64,000 nt of DNA from Pseudomonas asplenii (GCF_001293465.1 NZ_JSYZ01000017.1:74855-138854); one strand, 5' to 3'; shown: positions 35,381 to 44,491, counted from the stretch's first letter. Numbers and translations: made by a program. Notes: generated by a model not told the origin, from the letters alone.

Positions 35381-36233
35381 ATAAGCTCTGGAAATGCTCC
35401 AGCATCCGCTGCGAATCCGCTGTCACGCCGCTGAACAGTTCGAACGCCTTGACCGCCTGGAACACCGCCATGGTCCCGCCATCCAGGGTGCGGCAGCCCA
35501 GGGCCCGGGCATTGCGCAGCAGTTCGGTTTCCAGGGGGAAGTAGACGATTTCCGCGACCCACAGTTCGGCTCGCAGCAGTTCCCGGGGCACCGGCATGCC
35601 GGGCAGCTTGGCCATGCCCATCGGTGTGGTGTTGACCAGGCCGTCGGCGGTTGCCATGGCCGTCGGCAGGTCGCTGCCGGCCCGCGCCCGGCCGGCACCG
35701 AAGTGCTGGTTGAGGTTGTCCGCCAGGCTGCGGGCCCGTTCGGCGTCCACGTCGAAGATCGTCAACTGTTTCACGCCTTCGTCGAGCAGGGCGTGGGCAA
35801 CCGCCGCGCCGGCCCCCCCGGCTCCCATCTGGACCACGCGGTCTACGGCGACGCCTTGCAGTCCCCGACGAAAACCTTCGGCGAAACCCAGGCAGTCGGT
35901 GTTGTGGCCGACCCGCTTGCCGTCCTTGAACACCACCGTGTTCACCGCGCCGATACCCCGGGCCTCGGGGGACAGTTCGTCGAGCAGCGGGATGATCGCC
36001 TGCTTGCAGGGGAAGGTGATGTTCAGGCCGGTGAAGGCCATGCGCTCGGCGGCCTGCAGCAGCTCGGGCAGGGCGTTGACGTCCAGTTGCAGCAGGTCCA
36101 GGTCGATCAGCCGGTACAGGTAGCGGATGCCCTGGGCATCGCCCTCGCGCTCGTGCATGGCGGGGGTACGCGAGGCTTGGATGCCCGCGCCGATCAGGCC
36201 CGCCAGTACGCCCTTGTGGGTGGTCGGGCTCAT
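35379..36233 (-). CDS. Catabolic quinate/shikimate dehydrogenase (QsuD-like AroE family)
   Basis: A 284-residue AroE-fold enzyme. The substrate motif reads ASRTPAMHEREG, as I recall from QsuD-type enzymes, instead of the SxSPxxHN of biosynthetic AroE. The catalytic Lys is in LNITFPCKQA and the Asp in HNTDCLGF. The nucleotide loop is MGAGGAGAAVAHAL, and the residue after the second Rossmann strand is Asp (IFDVDAERA) rather than the NRT that binds the NADP phosphate, so NAD is the likely cofactor. It is coupled to aroQ by a 4-base overlap. With QuiC it would route quinate or shikimate to protocatechuate. Confidence 0.85.
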   Translation of the reverse strand: MSPTTHKGVLAGLIGAGIQASRTPAMHEREGDAQGIRYLYRLIDLDLLQLDVNALPELLQAAERMAFTGLNITFPCKQAIIPLLDELSPEARGIGAVNTVVFKDGKRVGHNTDCLGFAEGFRRGLQGVAVDRVVQMGAGGAGAAVAHALLDEGVKQLTIFDVDAERARSLADNLNQHFGAGRARAGSDLPTAMATADGLVNTTPMGMAKLPGMPVPRELLRAELWVAEIVYFPLETELLRNARALGCRTLDGGTMAVFQAVKAFELFSGVTADSQRMLEHFQSL

Positions 36234-36679
36234 GGCTGCGCCCCCTTGAGCGTCTGGCTGAAATAGTCGAGCGCCAGGCGGTAGCCCTGGCTGCCGAAGC
36301 CGCACATCACCGCCTTGGCGATGGAGGAGACGAAGGAATGATGACGGAACGGTTCGCGGGCGTGGACGTTGGACAGGTGCACTTCGATCACCGGCAGCTC
36401 ACTGGCCACCAGCGCATCGCGGATCGCCACCGAGGTGTGGGTCCAGGCGGCCGGGTTGATGATGATGCCGGCGCAGCGGCCGCGGGCCCCGTGGATCCAG
36501 TCGAGCAGCTCGCCCTCGTGATTGGTCTGGCGGAATTCCACGGTCAGGCCCAGTTCGGCTGCCGTGCGTCCGCACAGGGCGGAAAGGTCCGCCAGGGTTT
36601 CATGGCCGTAGGTCGCCGGCTCGCGGGTTCCCAGCAGGTTCAGGTTGGGGCCGTTGAGCACCAGCACGATAGGGGGCAT
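36230..36679 (-). CDS. aroQ: Type II 3-dehydroquinate dehydratase
   Basis: A 149-residue type II dehydroquinase: VLNGPNLNLLGTREPATYG (active-site lid with catalytic Arg and Tyr), NHEGELLDWIH, IINPAAWTHTSVAIRDAL and EVHLSNVHAREPFRHHS. It converts dehydroquinate to dehydroshikimate. Its place in an operon with a catabolic aroE-type gene and a Crc motif points to quinate use rather than aromatic amino-acid synthesis. GGAG precedes ATG 36679. Confidence 0.93.
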   Translation of the reverse strand: MPPIVLVLNGPNLNLLGTREPATYGHETLADLSALCGRTAAELGLTVEFRQTNHEGELLDWIHGARGRCAGIIINPAAWTHTSVAIRDALVASELPVIEVHLSNVHAREPFRHHSFVSSIAKAVMCGFGSQGYRLALDYFSQTLKGAQP

Positions 36680-36693
36680 GGGCAAGTCTCCAA

Positions 36694-36704
36694 TTGTTGT
36701 TTTT
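36694..36704 (-). promoter_or_regulatory. Hfq/Crc CA motif at aroQ
   Basis: On the minus strand AAAAACAACAA (a perfect AANAANAANAA) lies just before TTGGAG, the aroQ ribosome site. It is nearly the same as the motif at pcaH. Confidence 0.65.
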
Positions 36705-36743
36705 GGCTTGGACCGCAAGATGATCGGGTCTGAGGAAGTAAAA

Positions 36744-36759
36744 TGTACTAACTGGTTAA
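36744..36759. promoter_or_regulatory. TetR-type operator copy 2 (aroQ promoter)
   Basis: TGTACTAACTGGTTAA is the inverse complement of TTAACCAGTTAGTACA and matches the quiC/MFS site at 14 of 16 positions. Its centre TAAC-N2-GTTA is palindromic. It is 65 bases upstream of the aroQ start. Confidence 0.65.
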
Positions 36760-36939
36760 TTCAGTCAAATGAACAACATAAACCGTGGATGGCCGTCACT
36801 TTTTTCTGTTCGATCAGCGGACAGTATTGGGGGCACAGCGGCTGCGGGCTTTTAACCTTTGCAACGACGCACTTGACGCCTTTTCATCCAGGGAGAATAC
36901 TCGGCAAAAATTCATATAGATGACTGGATAACTACAAAA

Positions 36940-37671
36940 ATGAATTCACTCTCCAGCGACGAACGTCTCCCGCTCTATCAGCGCCTGCGCGACGAACTGG
37001 CCCGACAGATCGCCAACAACCGCTGGCGCCCGGGCGAGGCGATCCCCACCGAGGCTGTGCTGGCCGGTGAATACCAACTGTCCATCGGCACCGTGCGCAA
37101 GGCCGTCGACAAGCTGGTGGAAGAGGGCGTGCTCGAACGCCACCAGGGGCGTGGCACTTTCATCCGTCGGCCGCAGTTCCAGTCTTCGCTGTTCCGCTTC
37201 TTCCGCTTCCAGAACCTGGCCGGCGAACGCCAACTGCCGCAAAGCCGGATTCTCACCATCGATTCGCTGCCCGCGCCTTCGGCCGTCAGCCAGGCCCTGG
37301 GGCTGCCACCCGAGGCCGAGGTGATTCGCCTGGTCCGCCTGCGTCTGCTCGAAGGCACACCGGTGCTGGCCGAGGAAATCTGGTTGCCCAAGGCGCCCTT
37401 CCAGGCACTGCTGACGGTCGACCTCGACCAGCAGGGTCCGCTGCTCTATCCGATCTACGAAGCGCTTTGCGGCCAGGTCGTCGCCTGCGCCGAAGAGAGC
37501 CTGACCGCCGAAGCCGTCGGCGAGGTGCATGCCCGGCTGTTGCAGATCGAGCCTGACAGCCCGGTGGTGGTGATCGAGCGACTGGCGCGCGACTACGCCG
37601 GCCAGCCGCTGGAATGGCGCCGTTCCCGTGGCCATGCCAGCCACTTCCGCTACAGCGTCGAGATTCGCTGA
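36940..37671 (+). CDS. GntR/HutC-type regulator with UTRA domain
   Basis: A 243-residue regulator: wHTH at residues 10-78 (PLYQRLRDELARQIANNRWRPGEAIPTE, then LSIGTVRKAVDKLVEEGVLERHQGRGTFI) and a UTRA effector domain from about 90 to 240 (VIRLVRLRLLEGTPVLAEEIWLP). It starts a cassette with an MFS transporter and an amidohydrolase and presumably represses it. The ligand is unknown. It is divergent from aroQ. Confidence 0.87.
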   Translation: MNSLSSDERLPLYQRLRDELARQIANNRWRPGEAIPTEAVLAGEYQLSIGTVRKAVDKLVEEGVLERHQGRGTFIRRPQFQSSLFRFFRFQNLAGERQLPQSRILTIDSLPAPSAVSQALGLPPEAEVIRLVRLRLLEGTPVLAEEIWLPKAPFQALLTVDLDQQGPLLYPIYEALCGQVVACAEESLTAEAVGEVHARLLQIEPDSPVVVIERLARDYAGQPLEWRRSRGHASHFRYSVEIR

Positions 37672-37714
37672 GCCCTGCCTGGGCTCCCTGTTGGTCTACA
37701 AGGATAAGAAAATC

Positions 37715-38995
37715 ATGTTCAGTTGGTACCGCGATATCACTTCGAGGGAGCGCAAGACGTTCTGGGCCTGCTTTGGCGGTTGGTCCCTGGATGCACTGGA
37801 AGTGCAAATGTTCGGCCTGGCGATTCCCGCGCTGATCGCCGCCTTCGCCCTGAGCAAGGGCGAGGCCGGGATGATCAGCGGCGTGACGCTGGTCACCTCG
37901 GCCATCGGCGGCTGGCTGGGGGGCACCCTGTCCGACCGGTATGGCCGGGTGCGGACCCTGCAGTGGATGATCCTCTGGTTCTCGCTGTTCACCTTCCTCT
38001 CGGCCTTCGTCACCGGCTTCAACCAGTTGCTGATCGTCAAGGCGCTGCAGGGCTTCGGTATCGGTGGCGAGTGGGCGGCGGGCGCGGTGCTGATGGCCGA
38101 GACCATCCAGTCGCGTTATCGCGGCAAGGTGATGGGTGCGGTGCAGAGTGCCTGGGCGGTTGGCTGGGGCGCGGCGGTCGGGGTGTTCACCCTGGTCTAC
38201 ACCTTCGTGCCGGAGGCCATGGCCTGGCGGGTGATGTTCCTGGTCGGCCTGTTGCCGGCGCTGCTGGTGATCTATGTGCGTCGCAGTGTGGTCGAGCCCG
38301 ACGCCAGCCAGCGTCAGGCCAAGGTGCAGGGGCGCAGTCTGCTGGCGTCGATGGCGGCGATCTTTCGCCCCGAACTGCTGCGGGTCACGCTGCTGGGCGG
38401 TATTCTCGGCCTGGGTGCCCACGGTGGTTATCACGCCGTGATGACCTGGCTGCCGACCTTTCTCAAGACCGAGCGCAATCTTTCGGTACTGAGTTCCGGT
38501 GGCTACCTGGCGGTGATCATCGTCGCGTTCTGGCTCGGCTGCGTGGTCAGCGGGATGCTGCTGGATCGTATTGGCCGGCGCAAGAACATCATCCTCTTCG
38601 CCTTCTGCTGCGTGATCACCGTGCAGTGCTACCTGTTCCTGCCGTTGAGCAACGCGCAGATGCTGTTCCTCGGTTTCCCCCTGGGTTTCTTCGCCGCGGG
38701 TATTCCGGCCAGCCTGGGCTCGTTCTTCAATGAGCTGTATCCGGCGGATGTACGCGGGGCCGGTGTCGGCTTCTGCTACAACTTCGGCCGGGTGCTGTCG
38801 GCGGTGTTTCCGTTCATGGTCGGGCACATGAGCGAGTCGATGTCGCTCGGCTCGGCCATCGGCATCGATGCCGGCATCGCCTATGGCGTGGCGGTGCTGG
38901 CGGCGCTGCTGCTGCCGGAAACCCGTGGGCGCAATCTGCAGGACGTCACGCCGCAGGCGGAGTCCGGCAAGGGGGCGGGCCAGTTGTCCCATTGA
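37715..38995 (+). CDS. MFS transporter, aromatic acid:proton symporter type
   Basis: A 426-residue MFS protein starting MFSWYRDITSRERKTF. It has the AAHS/SHS-like TM1 (GGWSLDALEVQMFGLAIPALI) with the acidic pair Asp and Glu, motif A GGTLSDRYGRVRT, and a second DRIGRRKN in the C-half. It follows the GntR gene by 43 bases and precedes a metal-dependent hydrolase, so it probably imports an organic acid that the hydrolase then acts on. I recall an MFS gene (PA0246) near this position in P. aeruginosa. Confidence 0.82.
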   Translation: MFSWYRDITSRERKTFWACFGGWSLDALEVQMFGLAIPALIAAFALSKGEAGMISGVTLVTSAIGGWLGGTLSDRYGRVRTLQWMILWFSLFTFLSAFVTGFNQLLIVKALQGFGIGGEWAAGAVLMAETIQSRYRGKVMGAVQSAWAVGWGAAVGVFTLVYTFVPEAMAWRVMFLVGLLPALLVIYVRRSVVEPDASQRQAKVQGRSLLASMAAIFRPELLRVTLLGGILGLGAHGGYHAVMTWLPTFLKTERNLSVLSSGGYLAVIIVAFWLGCVVSGMLLDRIGRRKNIILFAFCCVITVQCYLFLPLSNAQMLFLGFPLGFFAAGIPASLGSFFNELYPADVRGAGVGFCYNFGRVLSAVFPFMVGHMSESMSLGSAIGIDAGIAYGVAVLAALLLPETRGRNLQDVTPQAESGKGAGQLSH

Positions 38996-39029
38996 TTTCA
39001 CCTTCTTCCCGCCCCGACCGGCCTCTTTA

Positions 39030-39111
39030 GGAGCCGGCTTGCTGGCGATAGCGACCTGTCAGACAACGGTGATGTTGCCGGATGGATCGTAATCGCCAGC
39101 AAGCCGGCTCC
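39030..39111. repeat. REP doublet, perfect 20-base arms
   Basis: GGAGCCGGCTTGCTGGCGAT (39030-39049) and its exact inverse complement (39092-39111) flank a 42-base loop. It lies between the MFS and amidohydrolase genes and could separate their expression. Confidence 0.9.
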
Positions 39112-39144
39112 CACAGGGTGGAGGCGGGGTTCTTGAGTTCACAG

Positions 39145-39993
39145 ATGAGTTCCATGTCCGAGATTTGCCCATTGCCCATCAGCGGCATCGATGCCCACGC
39201 CCATGTCTTCGAACGTGGACTGGGCCTGGCGACCGTGCGCCGCTACGCGCCGGATTATGACGCCAGCCTGGCCGACTACCTGGCGCGGCTGGAGGAAAAC
39301 AGCCTGAGCCACGGCGTATTGGTGCAGCCGAGTTTCCTCGGGACCGATAACAGTTATCTGTTGGCCGCCTTGCAACAGGCCCCTGAACGGTTGCGCGGGG
39401 TGGTGGTGGTCGAGCGCGATATCGCCTTCGACGAGTTGCAGCGCATGGCTGCCCTTGGCGTCGCGGGTGTCCGTCTGAACCTGATGGGGCAGTCGCTACC
39501 GGATTTCACCGAGGCCGGCTGGCAGGCGTTTTTCCGGCACCTGCGGCAGTTGGACTGGCATGTCGAGTTGCATCGCCATCTTGAGGATATGCCGGGTCTG
39601 GTCCAGCCGTTGCTGGAGATGGGCTGCAAGGTGGTGGTCGACCACTTTGGCCGTCCCGATGCGCGCCTCGGTGTCGAACAGCCAGCCTTCGCCCGGTTGC
39701 TTGAGCTGGGCGAGAGCGGGCGCCTGTGGATCAAGGTATCGGGCATCTACCGGCTGGGCGGGACGGCGGCGCAGAACCTGCATTTCGCGGAAAAGGCCCT
39801 GTCGCTGATGCTACAGAGCCTGGGGCCGGACCGCCTGCTGTGGGGCAGCGACTGGCCGCATACCCAGCACGAACAGGCGGTGAGCTTCGCCAGCGAGTTC
39901 GATCGCCTGCGCCGCCTGGCCTGTGCGCCGCCGTTGCGCCAGCATCTGCTGTGCGATACGGCGGCGCAGTTGTTCGGTTTCGTTCGGGCCTAA
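39145..39993 (+). CDS. Amidohydrolase-2 family metal-dependent hydrolase (PDC lactonase-like)
   Basis: A 282-residue TIM-barrel hydrolase: DAHAHVFERG near residue 15 (His-x-His), a lysine-less barrel with HLEDMPGLVQPLLEMG and VVDHFGRPD, and LLWGSDWPHTQHE near the C-terminus (active-site Asp). These mark the COG3618 group, which includes 2-pyrone-4,6-dicarboxylate lactonase and sulfomuconolactone hydrolase. It probably opens a lactone imported by the adjacent transporter. ATG at 39145 or 39154; neither has a strong ribosome site. The REP doublet lies just upstream. Confidence 0.78.
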   Translation: MSSMSEICPLPISGIDAHAHVFERGLGLATVRRYAPDYDASLADYLARLEENSLSHGVLVQPSFLGTDNSYLLAALQQAPERLRGVVVVERDIAFDELQRMAALGVAGVRLNLMGQSLPDFTEAGWQAFFRHLRQLDWHVELHRHLEDMPGLVQPLLEMGCKVVVDHFGRPDARLGVEQPAFARLLELGESGRLWIKVSGIYRLGGTAAQNLHFAEKALSLMLQSLGPDRLLWGSDWPHTQHEQAVSFASEFDRLRRLACAPPLRQHLLCDTAAQLFGFVRA

Positions 39994-40022
39994 TGCGGAC
40001 AGTATGCGCAGCGGCGTCGGTT

Positions 40023-40117
40023 GCTTTCGCGGGCAAGCCCGGCTCCTACAGTCCCTCGTCGTACATGTTCCTTGTCTAAGACACAGGCCTGTAGGAGCCG
40101 GGCTTGCCCGCGAAAGC
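40023..40117. repeat. REP doublet, perfect 29-base arms
   Basis: The sequence from 40023 to 40051 (core TTTCGCGGGCAAGCCCGG) is the exact inverse complement of 40089-40117, with a 37-base loop. It lies between convergent amidohydrolase and trmA and may act as a bidirectional terminator. Confidence 0.92.
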
Positions 40118-40174
40118 GCCCTGTCAGATGAAACCCAGGCCGGCTGACACCCCGTCAGCCGGCCCTCACCGGCT

Positions 40175-41254
40175 TCAGCGGCGGGGCAGCAGGACCCCGG
40201 ATTCCATGTGGTGGGTCCAGGGAAACTGGTCGAACAATGCACAACGCTCGATGCGATGGGTGTCGTGCAACTGCGCGATGTTCGCCGCCAGGGTCTGCGG
40301 ATTGCAGGAGATGTACAGGATGTTGTCGAAACGCCGGGTCAGCTCGCAGGTGTCCGGGTCCATGCCGGCACGGGGCGGATCGACGAACACGCTGCCGAAC
40401 GTGTAGCTCTTCAGATCGACACCCGCCAGGCGGCGGAACGGCCGCACCTCGTTCAGCGCCTCGGTCAGTTCCTCGGCCGACAGGCGCACCAGGGTGACGT
40501 TGCCCACGGCATTCTCGTCGAGGTTGCTCAGCGCGGCGTTGACCGAGGTCTTGCTGATCTCGGTGGCCAGCACCTTGCGTACCCGGGTCGCCAGCGGCAG
40601 GGTGAAGTTGCCGTTGCCGCAGTACAGTTCCAGCAGATCGTCCGAGCGCTCGCCGAGGGCGTCATAGGCCCAGTTGAGCATCTTCTGGTTCACCGTGCCA
40701 TTGGGCTGGGTGAACGCCCCCTCCGGTTGCCGGTAACTGAAGCGGCGCCCGGCGATCTCGAACTTCTCCACCACGTAGTCGTGGCCGATCACCACGCGCT
40801 TGCCCTTGGAGCGGCCGATGATGCTGACGCCGAGATCGGCCGCCAATTGTTCGGCGGCGCTCTGCCAGTGTTCGTCCAGCGGGCGGTGGTAGCACAGGGT
40901 GATCATCGCGTCGCCGGCCAGGGTGGTCAGGAATTCCACCTGGAACAGCTTGTGGCTCAGCGCGGCGCTGGCCTGCCAGGCCGCCTTGAGCCGGGGCATC
41001 AGTTCGTTGATGCGCAGGCTGGCGATCGGGAATTCTTCGATCAGGATCGGCGTGCGCTTGTCGTCCTGGGCGAACATCGCGTAATGACGCTCGCCGGCTT
41101 CGCGCCACAGGCGGAACTCGGCGCGCAGGCGGAAGTGTTGCAGCGGCGAGTCGAAGACTTGCGGCTCGGGGGCATCGAACGGCGCCAGCAGGTCGCGCAG
41201 GCGCGCGACCTTGTCGTTGAGCTGGGCGGTGTAGGTCGAGGAATCGAAAGTCAT
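40175..41254 (-). CDS. trmA: tRNA (uracil-5-)-methyltransferase TrmA
   Basis: A 359-residue SAM methyltransferase that makes m5U54 in tRNA. Motifs: LLELYCGNGNFTLPLA (SAM), FVDPPRAGMD and the catalytic Cys in ILYISCNPQTLA; the C-terminal Glu is in HHMESGVLLPRR. The length matches TrmA rather than the larger RlmD, which carries an iron-sulphur motif. It overlaps the upstream NCS2 gene by ATGA, so they are co-translated. In P. aeruginosa I recall the same pair at PA4719-PA4720. Confidence 0.94.
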   Translation of the reverse strand: MTFDSSTYTAQLNDKVARLRDLLAPFDAPEPQVFDSPLQHFRLRAEFRLWREAGERHYAMFAQDDKRTPILIEEFPIASLRINELMPRLKAAWQASAALSHKLFQVEFLTTLAGDAMITLCYHRPLDEHWQSAAEQLAADLGVSIIGRSKGKRVVIGHDYVVEKFEIAGRRFSYRQPEGAFTQPNGTVNQKMLNWAYDALGERSDDLLELYCGNGNFTLPLATRVRKVLATEISKTSVNAALSNLDENAVGNVTLVRLSAEELTEALNEVRPFRRLAGVDLKSYTFGSVFVDPPRAGMDPDTCELTRRFDNILYISCNPQTLAANIAQLHDTHRIERCALFDQFPWTHHMESGVLLPRR

Positions 41255-42546
41255 GCGTTGAACCAACCCAACTTGATCACGAACAGAATCGACAGGATCA
41301 CCAGGGCCGGGTTCAGCTCGCGGCCACGGCCGGACAGCAGCTTGACCGCGGTCCAGGCGATGAAGCCGAAGGCGATGCCGTTGGCGATCGAATAGGTGAA
41401 GGGCATGGCCAGGGCGGTGACCACCACGGGCGCGGCCTCGGTGATGTCTTCCCAGTTGATTTCCGCCAGGCCCGAGGTCATCAGTACCGCGACGAACAGC
41501 AGTGCCGGCGCGGTGGCGAAGGCCGGCACGCTACCGGCCAGCGGCGAGAAGAACAGCGCCAGCAGGAACAGGATGGCGACCACGATGGCGGTCAGGCCGG
41601 TGCGGCCGCCGGCGCTGACACCCGCGGCCGACTCGATGTAGCTGGTGGTGGTCGAGGTGCCCAGCAGCGAGCCGGCCATGGCGGCGGTGCTGTCGGCGAT
41701 CAGCGCACGGCCCATTTTCGGCATGTGGCCATCCTTGCCCATCAGTCCGGCGCGCTTGGCGACGCCGATCAGGGTTCCGGAGTTGTCGAACAGGTCGACG
41801 AACAGGAAGGCGAAGATCACGCTGACCAGGCCGATGTCCAGGGCGCCCTTGATGTCCAGTTGCATGAAGGTCGGCGCCAGCGACGGCGGCGCCGAGGTGA
41901 TGCCGGCGAACGGGCTGAAGCCCATCAGGATCGACACGGCGGTGACCCCGAGGATGCCGATCAATACGGCGCCACGGACTTTCAGTGCGTCCAGCGCGAC
42001 GATCACGGCAAAGCCGAGCGTGGCGAGGATCGGTGCCGGCTGCTTGAGGTCGCCGAGGCCGACCATGGTCGCCGGGTTGCCGACCACGATGCCGGCGTTG
42101 TGCAGGGCGATCAGCGCCAGGAACAGGCCGATACCGGCGGCGATCGCCGAGCGCAGTGGCAGCGGGATGCTGTTGATGATCCATTCGCGGATGCGGAAGA
42201 TCGACAGCAGGAAGAAGCACACCGCCGAGATGAACACCGCGCCCAGCGCCACTTGCCAGGTGTGGCCCATGTGCAGGACCACGGTGTAGGTGAAGAAGGC
42301 GTTCAGGCCCATGCCCGGCGCCAGGGCGATCGGGTAGTTGGCGATCAGGCCCATCACGGTCGAGCCGATGGCGGCGGCCAGGCAGGTCGCGACGAACACC
42401 GCGCCCTTGTCCATGCCGGTTTCGCCGAGAATGCTCGGGTTGACGAACAGGATGTAGGCCATGGCCAGGAAGGTCGTGACGCCCGCGAGAATCTCGGTGC
42501 GCACATTGGTATTGTGTGCCTTGAGTTGAAACAGCCTTTCCAGCAT
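41251..42546 (-). CDS. NCS2-family purine/guanine permease
   Basis: A 431-residue permease with about 12-14 helices. It has EILAGVTTFLAMAYILFVNPSIL at the N-terminus, ALAPGMGLNAFFTYTVV and the second hallmark DLFDNSGTLIGVA, followed by the TSTTTSYIESAAG segment. This is the AzgA/GhxP branch of NCS2, transporting adenine, hypoxanthine or guanine with a proton. ATG 42546 is the family start (MLERLFQLKAHNT). Confidence 0.88.
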   Translation of the reverse strand: MLERLFQLKAHNTNVRTEILAGVTTFLAMAYILFVNPSILGETGMDKGAVFVATCLAAAIGSTVMGLIANYPIALAPGMGLNAFFTYTVVLHMGHTWQVALGAVFISAVCFFLLSIFRIREWIINSIPLPLRSAIAAGIGLFLALIALHNAGIVVGNPATMVGLGDLKQPAPILATLGFAVIVALDALKVRGAVLIGILGVTAVSILMGFSPFAGITSAPPSLAPTFMQLDIKGALDIGLVSVIFAFLFVDLFDNSGTLIGVAKRAGLMGKDGHMPKMGRALIADSTAAMAGSLLGTSTTTSYIESAAGVSAGGRTGLTAIVVAILFLLALFFSPLAGSVPAFATAPALLFVAVLMTSGLAEINWEDITEAAPVVVTALAMPFTYSIANGIAFGFIAWTAVKLLSGRGRELNPALVILSILFVIKLGWFNA

Positions 42547-42775
42547 CTCTGCTCCCCAATGGCGCTTTCGGCGCCTCGAATGAATCGGTCCCAACAGCAA
42601 AGCACAGACGCTGATGGCCTGATGAAACTTGGCTGTGGGAAAAACCGCGCATCATACCAGCCGGACGGTGCAATAGGGACGGCTGTTTGGCCGCCCATTT
42701 CGCCGCGACTGTGCACGAACTACTCCGAAAACCGCGCGCTGAGGCATACTCTCGGCACGGAAAGAGGGAGGAAGT

Positions 42776-43231
42776 ATGAAATCAGTCAGCAATTGCCGTG
42801 CCATGGGCCGGCTGCTCTGCGCCGGCCTACTCTCGCTGGCGGCCATCGGGCCGTTGCAGGCGGCGCCGGCGGCGGCCTTGAAAGGCGTGGCTATCTACAC
42901 AGTGGCGTCGCAGGGAATCATCGAGGATGTTTCTGACGGACGCCGGCGCACGCAGAATGCCCATCGTGGGCCGAACATCACGGTGACGGTGGTGGAACTC
43001 GGCTATGGCCGGGCGCCCGGGGCCACGTTCAATGGCACCCCGATCAACTACAGCCAGCGCAACTCCCTGTGCGAGTTCAACAAACCGTTCGTGCCGTGCA
43101 GTGGTGGCGCGGTGGTCGGCTACAGCTACATCTACGACCTGGGGGACCTGCAGCAGGGCACCTTCAGCTTCAGCGACCGTTCGCTGACGATGCCGGTGCA
43201 GACGATGACGGCGACCATCGACATCAACTGA
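42776..43231 (+). CDS. Secreted DUF4879-like protein
   Basis: A 151-residue exported protein: a signal peptide of about 30 residues (LLCAGLLSLAAIGPLQAAP), then a beta-rich domain with VAIYTVASQGIIED, VELGYGRAPGATFNGTPI and a tail FSFSDRSLTMPVQTMTATIDI. The YGR-x-PxATxNG pattern and the closing strand match my memory of DUF4879 (YolA-like) proteins. Function is unknown. Two Cys may form a disulphide. GGAGGAAG lies before the ATG. Confidence 0.6.
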   Translation: MKSVSNCRAMGRLLCAGLLSLAAIGPLQAAPAAALKGVAIYTVASQGIIEDVSDGRRRTQNAHRGPNITVTVVELGYGRAPGATFNGTPINYSQRNSLCEFNKPFVPCSGGAVVGYSYIYDLGDLQQGTFSFSDRSLTMPVQTMTATIDIN

Positions 43232-43255
43232 TCGCCGTCTCCCGCCGCCTGGGCT

Positions 43256-44491
43256 TCAGGCGGTTTCGGCCTGGCGCTCGTGCATGCAGTCGCGGTTGGC
43301 CAGGGTCGGGAACAGTTTCATCCAGGTGCCGGTCACCAGCAGGGTACCGACCCCGCCCAGCACCACGGCGGGTACGGTGCCGAACCAGTGGGCGGTCAGC
43401 CCCGACTCGAATTCGCCCAACTGATTGGAGGCGCCGATGAACAGGCCGTTCACGGCGCTGACCCGGCCGCGCATCTCGTCCGGGGTTTCCAGTTGCACGA
43501 ACGAGGCGCGGATCACCATGCTGATCATGTCCGCGGCGCCCAGCACCACCAGCACGGCCAGGGAGAACCAGAACGAGGTCGACAGGCCGAAGGCGATGGT
43601 GGCGACGCCGAACACGCCGACGGCGGTGAACATTACCCGGCCGACCTTGCGCTCCACCGGGAAGCGCGCCAGCCACAGCGACATCAGCAGCGCACCGACC
43701 GCCGGTGCCGAGCGCAGCAGGCCCAGGCCCCACGCGCCGGTCAGCAGGATGTCCTTGGCGAACACCGGCAACAGTGCGGTCGCGCCGCCCAGCAGCACCG
43801 CGAACAGATCCAGGGAGATGGCGCCGAGAATGTCCGGACGGCTGCGGATGAAGCGGATGCCCGCCAGCAGCGAGTCGAGGGTGGCCTTGGCCTTGTTCAG
43901 CGGCGTCTGGCGCGCCGGGAGGTTGAGCATCAGCAGGCAGGAGACCCCATACAACGCCACCGTCGGCCCATAGACCCAGACACTGCCGAACGCATACAGC
44001 AGGCCGCCGATGGCCGGCGCGACGATGGTCGCCAGTTGCTGCGCCGACTGGGCGGCCGCCACGGCGCGAGGGAACAGGGTAGCCGGCACGATGGACGGCA
44101 GCAGCGCCTGGGTGGTGGGCATTTCGAAGGAGCGGGCACCGCCGAGCAGGAACGCGAGGATGAAGATCATCTCGCGGCTGACCTGGTGGGTCAGGCTGCC
44201 GATCACCAGGCTCAGGGCGATCAGTGCCTGTACCGTCTGGCACAGGGCGGCGACCTTGCGCCGGTCGTAGCGGTCCGCGACATGTCCGGTGTGGAGCATG
44301 AACAGCACCCGTGGCGCGAACTCCACCAGCCCGACCAGCCCCAGGTCGAGCACGTTGCCGGTCAGTTGATAAAGGTTCCAGCCGATGGCCACGGTGAGCA
44401 TCTGGAAACCGCTGGCGGTGAAGATGCGGGCCAGCCAGAACGCGAGGAAGGGGCGGTGATGACGCAGCAGCAAGGGTGTCTCGGTGGGCAT
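43256..44491 (-). CDS. MFS transporter, EntS/MFS_3 type
   Basis: A 411-residue MFS protein of the MFS_3 (EntS-like) type: FWLARIFTASGFQMLTVAIGW in TM1, VADRYDRRKVAALCQ as motif A, and QLETPDEMRGRVSAVNGLFIGASNQLGEFESG in the C-half, a family signature. Members export siderophores, drugs or other small molecules; there is no siderophore gene cluster nearby. It is divergent from cioA and ends in the tail His/Glu-rich CMHERQAETA. Confidence 0.82.
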   Translation of the reverse strand: MPTETPLLLRHHRPFLAFWLARIFTASGFQMLTVAIGWNLYQLTGNVLDLGLVGLVEFAPRVLFMLHTGHVADRYDRRKVAALCQTVQALIALSLVIGSLTHQVSREMIFILAFLLGGARSFEMPTTQALLPSIVPATLFPRAVAAAQSAQQLATIVAPAIGGLLYAFGSVWVYGPTVALYGVSCLLMLNLPARQTPLNKAKATLDSLLAGIRFIRSRPDILGAISLDLFAVLLGGATALLPVFAKDILLTGAWGLGLLRSAPAVGALLMSLWLARFPVERKVGRVMFTAVGVFGVATIAFGLSTSFWFSLAVLVVLGAADMISMVIRASFVQLETPDEMRGRVSAVNGLFIGASNQLGEFESGLTAHWFGTVPAVVLGGVGTLLVTGTWMKLFPTLANRDCMHERQAETA

